Source of the DNA: Alphaproteobacteria bacterium
GTDB lineage: Bacteria > Pseudomonadota > Alphaproteobacteria > SMXS01
Assembly: GCA_004356955.1 (NCBI GenBank)
Contig: SMXS01000064.1
Coordinates: forward strand, 1-34,593
Direction: 5' to 3'
DNA length: 34,593 nt
Part shown: positions 28,112 to 34,593 of the stretch, in pieces
How the letters are laid out: each line of letters begins with the position of its first letter
Position numbering within the stretch: position 1 is the first letter of the stretch
Program-made: the position numbers and the translations under genes
The notes under the pieces: model-generated
Told to the model about the DNA's origin: nothing
Databases searched by the model: none
What the model saw: the letters and a program-made list of their open reading frames with translations, nothing else

Positions 28112-29470
28112 TCATTCGGAAGTTTGCGCCGCCTGGTCTTCCAAAAACTTGGTCAACCAGTGGATGTCGTAATTTCCGGCTTTGAAGTCTTCATTTTCGA
28201 TGAGCTTGACATGAAGTGGGATAGTTGTTGGCACGCCATCAATGACGAATTCTTCCAGCGCCCGACGCAGCCGCAACAGGCAGTCATGGCGGTTGCGGCC
28301 GTGCACGATAAGCTTGGCGATCAGGCTGTCATAATTGGGCGGGATCGAATAGCCCGCATAAAGTGCCGAGTCGACGCGGACATCAAGGCCGCCCGGCGCG
28401 TGATAATCCCTGACGGTCCCTGGCATGGGGATAAAGGTCTGTGGGTCCTCGGCATTGATGCGGCATTCGATCGCATGGCCCCGCAGCTTGATATCATCTT
28501 GGGTGACTTCAAGCGGCATGCCCATGGCAATTCGAATTTGCTCTCGTACGATATCAATACCTGTGACCATTTCAGTCACCGGATGTTCCACCTGCAAGCG
28601 AGTATTCATTTCGATAAAATAGAACTCACCATTTTCATAAAGGAACTCAATCGTTCCGGCGCCTAGATAGCCCATGCTGGCGATAGCGGTACGAACAATT
28701 TCACCGATCTTGTTGCGCGCTTCTTCATCCAGGGTCGGCGAGGGTGCTTCTTCCAACACTTTTTGATGACGCCGTTGCAATGAGCAATCTCTTTCACCCA
28801 GGTGAATGACGTTGCCGTGGCTATCGGCCAAAATCTGCACTTCAATGTGTCGTGGCTTGCTGAGAAATTTCTCGAGATAAACAACGTCATCACCAAAAGC
28901 TGCCATGGCCTCTGACTTGGCCGTCGACATGGCCTCCTCCAGGTCTTCTTTGGTTTGCGCAACTTTCATGCCACGCCCACCACCGCCCAGAGACGCTTTG
29001 ACAATCACCGGAAAACCGATCTCCTCACCAACACGGTACGCTTCTTCCATCGAATCGATACTGCCTTCGGAACCCGGCACAACGGGAATGCCCAGTTTCT
29101 TGACCGTGCGCTTGGCCTCGATCTTGTCGCCCATAGTGTGGATATGGTCGGCCGTCGGGCCAATAAAGGTGATCCCATGATCTGCCACTATGCGGGCAAA
29201 GCCTTCGTTCTCGGACAAAAAGCCATAACCTGGGTGGATCGCATCAGCACCCGTAATTTCAGCGGCACTCAAAATAGCGGGAATGTTCAGATAGCTTTTT
29301 GCCGCCGGTGCCGGGCCAATACAAATCGCTTCGTCAGCCAATCGGACATGCATGGCATGTTCATCGGCGACGGAATGAACGGCAACTGTATGAATACCCA
29401 TTTCGCGACACGCACGATGAATACGAAGGGCAATTTCCCCTCTATTGGCGATCAGGATCTTTTTGAACAT
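28112..29470 (-). CDS. accC: Acetyl-CoA carboxylase biotin carboxylase subunit
   Basis: 'FKKILIANRGEIALRIHRACREMGI', 'VKASLGGGGRGMKV', 'FIEMNTRLQVEHPVTEMVTGIDIV'. Confidence 0.97.
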   Translation of the reverse strand: MFKKILIANRGEIALRIHRACREMGIHTVAVHSVADEHAMHVRLADEAICIGPAPAAKSYLNIPAILSAAEITGADAIHPGYGFLSENEGFARIVADHGITFIGPTADHIHTMGDKIEAKRTVKKLGIPVVPGSEGSIDSMEEAYRVGEEIGFPVIVKASLGGGGRGMKVAQTKEDLEEAMSTAKSEAMAAFGDDVVYLEKFLSKPRHIEVQILADSHGNVIHLGERDCSLQRRHQKVLEEAPSPTLDEEARNKIGEIVRTAIASMGYLGAGTIEFLYENGEFYFIEMNTRLQVEHPVTEMVTGIDIVREQIRIAMGMPLEVTQDDIKLRGHAIECRINAEDPQTFIPMPGTVRDYHAPGGLDVRVDSALYAGYSIPPNYDSLIAKLIVHGRNRHDCLLRLRRALEEFVIDGVPTTIPLHVKLIENEDFKAGNYDIHWLTKFLEDQAAQTSE

Positions 29471-29475
29471 ACGCC

Positions 29476-29922
29476 TTACTCGATGATGACGAGAGGCTGG
29501 CCGTATTCGACGGGCTGTTCGTTCTCTACGATGATCTGTTTAACTGTGCCGCTTCGAGTTGCCGCGACGGCGTTCATGGTTTTCATGGCTTCAATGATCA
29601 GAATTGTCTGACCTTCTACGACATGATCTCCAACATGGATGAACACAGGGGCGCCTGGTTCGGGGCCCATGTATACGGTACCAACCATGGGCGACGTGAC
29701 AGCACCCGGGTGGTTGGCCAGATCATCGCCTTCAACAGCAGGTGAGGGCGATTCCGCGGTCCCAGGGGCCGCTGCAACCGCGGGGTCTGCAACCGCCACA
29801 TGCCCTTTCGACACGCGAACCGCTTGGCCATCGCTGGTAATCTCGATTTCTGTGAGACCTGTTTCGTCCATCAAATCGGACAGCTTTCGGATGAGGTCTT
29901 CGTCGAGTTTAATTTTGGTCAT
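29476..29922 (-). CDS. accB: Acetyl-CoA carboxylase biotin carboxyl carrier protein
   Basis: Biotinylation motif 'IIEAMKTMN'; 'SPMVGTVYMGPEPGAPVFIHVGDHV'; directly upstream of accC. Confidence 0.96.
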   Translation of the reverse strand: MTKIKLDEDLIRKLSDLMDETGLTEIEITSDGQAVRVSKGHVAVADPAVAAAPGTAESPSPAVEGDDLANHPGAVTSPMVGTVYMGPEPGAPVFIHVGDHVVEGQTILIIEAMKTMNAVAATRSGTVKQIIVENEQPVEYGQPLVIIE

Positions 29923-29967
29923 ATTACCTTTGACTACTTGTTGTGAACGTCCGGCGATCAGGCAGGA

Positions 29968-30432
29968 TCAGGAATTTTCTATGATATCGTTCAATGCGCT
30001 CAAGGCCAATAGATAGCCGTTCGCACCCAACCCGCAAATAACCCCGTCAGCAGCACCACTGATATAGGAATGGTGGCGGAATGATTCGCGTTTGAAGATG
30101 TTCGACAGGTGCACTTCTATCACTGGTGGAGCAAAACTCAATAAGGCGTCCAGAATTGCGACCGATGTATGGGTGTAAGCTGCACTGTTGATAATCAGCC
30201 CCTGGCAGCCTGAATTGCCCTCTTGAATCCAGGTGACCAAGTCGCCTTCAACATTGGATTGGCGAAAATCAATATTCATGCCTAATTCGGTCGCCAAAGA
30301 CTTGAGTGACGCCTCAATATCGGCCAATGTCTGCGCGCCATAGATTTCTGGTTCCCGCTGGCCCAACATATTGAGGTTGGGTCCGTTGAGAACCAATATG
30401 GTCTGCGTTGAAGTTGTGTTTGTCTGGTTTGC
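29968..30432 (-). CDS. aroQ: Type II 3-dehydroquinate dehydratase
   Basis: '[21 protein letters not shown]', '[15 protein letters not shown]', '[18 protein letters not shown]'; alternative upstream start to 30447. Confidence 0.95.
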   Translation of the reverse strand, partial: ANQTNTTSTQTILVLNGPNLNMLGQREPEIYGAQTLADIEASLKSLATELGMNIDFRQSNVEGDLVTWIQEGNSGCQGLIINSAAYTHTSVAILDALLSFAPPVIEVHLSNIFKRESFRHHSYISGAADGVICGLGANGYLLALSALNDIIENS

Positions 30433-30569
30433 CATAGTCATCTGCACTTACATTGGATCGAAACCTTGTATAGTTTTTATGACTAACTAGTCAAATAATG
30501 CCGTGAGCATAAATGTTTATCCTGACCGGAAAATTCGGACCAGGTGACAAAAGAAGAACGAGGACAATT

Positions 30570-31553
30570 GTGATTGACGTAACGATCAACGGTGAACCGC
30601 ATCAATTTGCGGGCCCCTTGACGGTCGAGGCTCTTTTGATAGAGCTAGAGATAGACCCAAAAAAAGTAGCTATTGAACGCAATCTGGAAATAGTCCCCAA
30701 ATCAACCTATCGCGATGTCAATATTGACCAAGGCGATACACTCGAAATCGTACATTTTATTGGTGGTGGCATGACTGACACAAACGACGACACATTCACT
30801 ATTGCTGGACAGACCTTCACATCCCGTCTGATCGTGGGAACCGGCAAATACAAAGATTTCGAAGAAACACGGGAAGCCATTGCCGCATCCGGTGCCGAAA
30901 TCGTCACTGTCGCTGTGCGCCGGGTCAATATCTCTGACCCAGGCCAGCCTATGTTGATAGATTTTGTCGACCCCAAAAAATATGTCTATCTACCCAACAC
31001 AGCAGGTTGTTTTACCGCAGATGATGCCGTGCGCACCCTGCGCCTGGCCCGTGAGGCCGGGGGATGGAAGCTGGTAAAGCTGGAAGTGCTGGGTGACAAA
31101 AGGACGCTGTACCCGGAAATGGTCGAAACGTTGAAGGCGGCTGAAGTGCTGATCAAAGAAGATTTCGACGTGATGGTCTATTGTAGTGATGACCCCATCA
31201 TGGCCCAACGATTGGAAGACCTGGGCTGTTGCGCCATCATGCCCCTGGCGGCGCCCATCGGCTCTGGCCTGGGTGTGCAAAACCCTGTGGGCCTCCGCAT
31301 CATCATCGAAAATGCCAAGGTGCCCGTCCTCGTGGATGCTGGGGTCGGGACTGCCTCTGATGCGGCCATTGCCATGGAATTGGGCTGCGACGGTGTGCTG
31401 ATGAATACGGCCATTGCCGAGGCCAAAGACCCCATTGCTATGGCCCAGGCAATGAAATTGTCTATTCAGGCCGGACGATTGGCCTATAAGGCAGGCCGCA
31501 TGCCGCGCAAGTTATACGCGGACCCATCGTCGCCATTGGCCGGGTTGATTTAG
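30570..31553 (+). CDS. thiG: ThiS-ThiG fusion: sulfur carrier protein plus thiazole synthase (GTG start)
   Basis: N-terminal ThiS '[13 protein letters not shown]...VHFIGGG' runs in frame into ThiG '[38 protein letters not shown]...[32 protein letters not shown]'. Confidence 0.93.
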   Translation: MIDVTINGEPHQFAGPLTVEALLIELEIDPKKVAIERNLEIVPKSTYRDVNIDQGDTLEIVHFIGGGMTDTNDDTFTIAGQTFTSRLIVGTGKYKDFEETREAIAASGAEIVTVAVRRVNISDPGQPMLIDFVDPKKYVYLPNTAGCFTADDAVRTLRLAREAGGWKLVKLEVLGDKRTLYPEMVETLKAAEVLIKEDFDVMVYCSDDPIMAQRLEDLGCCAIMPLAAPIGSGLGVQNPVGLRIIIENAKVPVLVDAGVGTASDAAIAMELGCDGVLMNTAIAEAKDPIAMAQAMKLSIQAGRLAYKAGRMPRKLYADPSSPLAGLI

Positions 31554-32332
31554 TCTGCTTTGGTTTTCGCAGCAGCTGCTTTGCGCCGGACCTCGTCAAT
31601 TTCGGCCTTCAGTAAATCATAGCCCACGGCACCGGCAATAACTTGATCGCCGACAATAAAGGTTGGCGTACCATCAATACCAAGGTCACGCGCCAGCTCC
31701 ATATTGGCATCGATCCGAGCGTATGTTTCTGGCGCATTCATGTCCTTTGTTAGTTGCTCGACATCCAGGCCAACTTCACCGGCAATGCGAACGATTGCTT
31801 TCTCCGTCAAGCCCGATTTAGTGCCCATCATCTTGAAGTGGTAGGCGGCATATTTGCCCTCTTGTTGGGCTGCCGCGACTGAGGCCCGGGTGGCTACCAT
31901 GCTTGTCGGGTTGCGACCGCGGAGCGCTGGGAAGTCAATAAAGACCACCCGCAAATTTGGGTCAGTATTGATCAGTTTTTCCAGGTCAGGCAGCGATTTC
32001 CGACAAAAAACACAGGTATAATCAAAGAACTCCACCAGCGTTACGTCGCCCTTCGGGTTACCGGTTACAAAGGCTGCCCCTGGGTAAAAGATGGCATCAT
32101 ATTTTTCGACGATTATGTCTTTCGCTTTTTTCTGTGCCGAGAATGCTTCCTGAAACTTCATGGCTGCGATCATCTCTTCCAGAATTTGGGGATTCTCGAT
32201 GAGATAATTATGGACGATCGCTTCGATTTCAGATTGTTCATCATCGTTGAAGGCAAAACTTTTGGGCACTGATAGACCTAATCCCAGAATCACACCCAAT
32301 GTAACTGTCAGTATCTTGATAGAAAATGTCAT
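31550..32332 (-). CDS. DsbA-family thioredoxin-fold protein with signal peptide
   Basis: '[25 protein letters not shown]' (CxxC), '[24 protein letters not shown]'. Confidence 0.92.
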   Translation of the reverse strand: MTFSIKILTVTLGVILGLGLSVPKSFAFNDDEQSEIEAIVHNYLIENPQILEEMIAAMKFQEAFSAQKKAKDIIVEKYDAIFYPGAAFVTGNPKGDVTLVEFFDYTCVFCRKSLPDLEKLINTDPNLRVVFIDFPALRGRNPTSMVATRASVAAAQQEGKYAAYHFKMMGTKSGLTEKAIVRIAGEVGLDVEQLTKDMNAPETYARIDANMELARDLGIDGTPTFIVGDQVIAGAVGYDLLKAEIDEVRRKAAAAKTKAD

Positions 32333-33780
32333 GAAGTCGGTTGCTCCGTATCGGCCGGCTCGGGTTCTGGAGTTTCTGTATCTGGTTTATTCGAACGATC
32401 ACCATCCTTGCCTTCTGCTTCAGGTGGCGGGTCACCGGGCATCGGGGGTGGGGCTTTGCCTTTGCGTCGGTACTGGTCTTCGATGGCGTTGCGAGCCAGC
32501 AGATAGAGGTCCTGCGCCCGATACCAAGACGGGGTTTCTTCTTCCAGGTTTTCGCGGGCATAGTTGGCTCGTCTGATGGTGTTACGGGCACTGCCAGTAA
32601 TGGCGGCGCGTTCGGCCGATGCCAAGGATGCCATCGCTTTGTTGTCGACCAGCGTATAGGCCTTGGCCAGTTGGAACCAAGAGAAGCTGTTGTCTGGCTC
32701 GGTTCGATTGGATCTTTCCAGATGCACAATTGCTTCTTCTGCCAATTCTTCATCGTCAAGGGACAGCAGGGACTGGGCCAGACCAACGCGCAACAAGGGC
32801 TCATTCGGACCGTGAATGACCGCCCGTCGGTAGGGTTCGATGGATTCCCGCAACTTGCCGCTCTCAAATAATATTTGGCCCTTAAGTTCCCAATAATAAG
32901 GATCTTTGGGATTGGCCTCGAGCAGGGCATCCATTTCCTCTATGGCGTTTTCCAGCATGCCCTCGCGATGATAGGCCACCGCGCGCGCGTAACGGGCGTG
33001 GTCAGACTTGTCATCAATCGGATACATGGTGAAAACGCGACGTGGGTGCGTCAGGAAACCGTGCAACTTGGCTTGGATGCGGGCCAACATCTCGACAAAG
33101 ACAGGGTCTGTGGGTTTGTTCCAAAAGGGTGATGCCTCTGCCTGATAGCGTAAAGACTCTACGCGTTGCTGGGTCAGTGGATGCGATCGCACATAAGGGT
33201 CTTTGTTGGTGGTCAACAGGGCTTCTTGGTCACCCAAAAACTCGAAGAAACTAATGAGACCACGCCCGGACATGCCCGCAGCAGTCAGGAATTGCAGCCC
33301 CGCCTGGTCAGCAGAAGATTCTTGCGTCCGGCTATAGGTCAGGAAGGACCGTGTCGCGAATTGGCCACCACTGGTCATGATGGCAGCGCCAGCATCAGCG
33401 GCGCCAGCGGCCATGGCAGCGGCCCCCAACAACATGCTTATGATGGTGATCGTCGACGCACCCTTCAGTCCGTCCTGGAACCGAGCAAGATGGCCACCGG
33501 TGATATGGCCGGTTTCATGGGCCAGCACGCCAATAACTTCACTTGGGTCGCGTGCCGCCAACAATAACCCAGAAAATATAAAAATTCGCTGCCCACCAGC
33601 AACAAAGGCGTTCAGGCTTTTGTTGTTAACTAAGTGTATCTGGACATTGTCGGGGTCGAGGCCTGCCGCCAGCCAGATTGGCGTTGAATAGGATTTGATA
33701 TACCGCTCGATCTCGGCATCTCGCACCAAAGTAATGCCTTGCCCCCAACTGGCTTGTAGGGGAAAGATGACAAGCAACAA
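32329..33780 (-). CDS. M48-family metalloprotease with TPR-like C-terminus (BepA-like)
   Basis: HExxH motif 'VLAHETGHITGGHLARFQ', signal-like N-terminus, TPR-like helices; ATGA overlap with the DsbA-like gene. Confidence 0.93.
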   Translation of the reverse strand: MLLVIFPLQASWGQGITLVRDAEIERYIKSYSTPIWLAAGLDPDNVQIHLVNNKSLNAFVAGGQRIFIFSGLLLAARDPSEVIGVLAHETGHITGGHLARFQDGLKGASTITIISMLLGAAAMAAGAADAGAAIMTSGGQFATRSFLTYSRTQESSADQAGLQFLTAAGMSGRGLISFFEFLGDQEALLTTNKDPYVRSHPLTQQRVESLRYQAEASPFWNKPTDPVFVEMLARIQAKLHGFLTHPRRVFTMYPIDDKSDHARYARAVAYHREGMLENAIEEMDALLEANPKDPYYWELKGQILFESGKLRESIEPYRRAVIHGPNEPLLRVGLAQSLLSLDDEELAEEAIVHLERSNRTEPDNSFSWFQLAKAYTLVDNKAMASLASAERAAITGSARNTIRRANYARENLEEETPSWYRAQDLYLLARNAIEDQYRRKGKAPPPMPGDPPPEAEGKDGDRSNKPDTETPEPEPADTEQPTS

Positions 33781-33877
33781 TGTGATGACCAGTTTACGAA
33801 TGGTCTATCTCCGCAATTAAGTGTCAAAGGCCGACTATAAGCAGAAACCGTACGCGGGACTAAAGGTAGGTGCGCGA

Positions 33878-33904
33878 TTGGTGTGGGTCAATCACCCACA
33901 CCAA
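33878..33904. repeat. Perfect stem-loop downstream of rne-like gene
   Basis: TTGGTGTGGGT-CAATC-ACCCACACCAA, 11-bp stem, no T tract. Confidence 0.8.
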
Positions 33905-33913
33905 AGATGCATC

Positions 33914-34593
33914 TTAACTCGACGGCCGATTCCACCAACCCGACTTCGGTGGCCCTTTGGGGCGCTCTGGCGCTTTGGCCACCGGTTCTGGTTCCGGCGT
34001 GCTTTCTGGCTCTGGCGCTGCGGGCTCAGGGGTGGCTGGTGCTGCCACTTCAACAACAGGCTCTGGGGCCGCTTCAACTTTAGCTGCTGACTCCTCAATT
34101 GGGGCTTCGCTGGCTTCTGCTACTGCTTCTTCAGCTTTTGGCTTAGCCCGGATGCGGCGTCTGCGCGGTTTTTTCTCGGCTTTTTCTTCGGTGCCAGGAG
34201 CAGAGGTTGGGGCAGGGGCTTCATCAGCAACAGCACTTCCGTCCGGCTCAACCGTTGGATCATTGGAAATATCCAATGTGGCTGCGGACTGGGCGATGTC
34301 AGGCTGGTCTTCAGTACCAGCGGCAGGTGTATCCGTATTGTCTTGAGTCGCTGCTTCAGTTCCTGCTTCGACTGCGACTTCATTTTCGGTGCTGTTTTTA
34401 CGCCGTCTACGACCGCCGCGCTTGCCCCGACGACGCCTCCTCCTGGGCTCTTCCTGGCCGTCTTCTACTGTGTCTTCGGTGTTGCGGTCTTCTACTTCCT
34501 CGACGACTTCTGCTTGCACCTCGGTATCCGCGGGGTCGTGTTTATTGCGACGATTACGTCGACCACCCCGTTCACCGCGATCATTTCGTTCAC
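33914..34593 (-). CDS. rne: Probable ribonuclease E/G, C-terminal region (5' end beyond window)
   Basis: Open to window edge; Arg-rich 'RRRRRRGKRGGRRRRK', long Pro/Glu/Ala-rich tail, terminal 'PKSGWWNRPSS'; upstream of M48 gene. Catalytic domain not in window. Confidence 0.65.
   Translation of the reverse strand, partial: ERNDRGERGGRRNRRNKHDPADTEVQAEVVEEVEDRNTEDTVEDGQEEPRRRRRRGKRGGRRRRKNSTENEVAVEAGTEAATQDNTDTPAAGTEDQPDIAQSAATLDISNDPTVEPDGSAVADEAPAPTSAPGTEEKAEKKPRRRRIRAKPKAEEAVAEASEAPIEESAAKVEAAPEPVVEVAAPATPEPAAPEPESTPEPEPVAKAPERPKGPPKSGWWNRPSS

Noticed and set aside
33914-34593. Tandem-repeat-like Pro/Glu/Ala and Arg-rich coding region, considered as a novel repeat protein
   Set aside because: Best explained as the disordered C-terminal tail of RNase E/G; low complexity is normal there.
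1-34593. tRNA, rRNA, CRISPR, transposase or phage genes
   Set aside because: No such genes or arrays were recognisable by eye; intergenic regions are short and explained.

Overview
A 34.6 kb window from what looks like an alphaproteobacterial chromosome (inferred from the NDUFA12 homologue, class II NrdJ, and the aat-accC-accB-aroQ and rne-M48-dsbA neighbourhoods). Positions 1-18.7 kb hold an accessory CoA-linked catabolic region: acyl-CoA dehydrogenases, enoyl-CoA hydratases, an AMP-forming acyl-CoA ligase, an ADP-forming ligase alpha-type protein, a P450, a single-component-type Rieske oxygenase plus Rieske ferredoxin, a sterol desaturase/fatty acid hydroxylase family protein, an MBL hydrolase, a limonene-epoxide-hydrolase-like protein, a Zn-ADH, an HpaI-type aldolase and two ThuA-like paralogues. 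A Phd/PIN toxin-antitoxin pair sits at its left side. The rest is mostly housekeeping: phoR-phoB behind a good PHO box, DUF427, DUF4389, nrdJ with two candidate NrdR boxes 31 bp apart, NDUFA12, mlaD, DUF2155, aat, accC, accB, aroQ, a thiS-thiG fusion, a DsbA-like protein, an M48 protease and the 3' end of a probable RNase E/G gene. Best leads: the undescribed-looking oxygenase/epoxide hydrolase/ThuA pathway, the PHO box, the NrdR boxes, the stop-less ThiS-ThiG fusion, and overlapping alternative hairpins at an acyl-CoA dehydrogenase stop codon. I found no clear novel defence system, CRISPR array, transposon, tRNA or rRNA. All family calls come from reading translated motifs; no searches were run.
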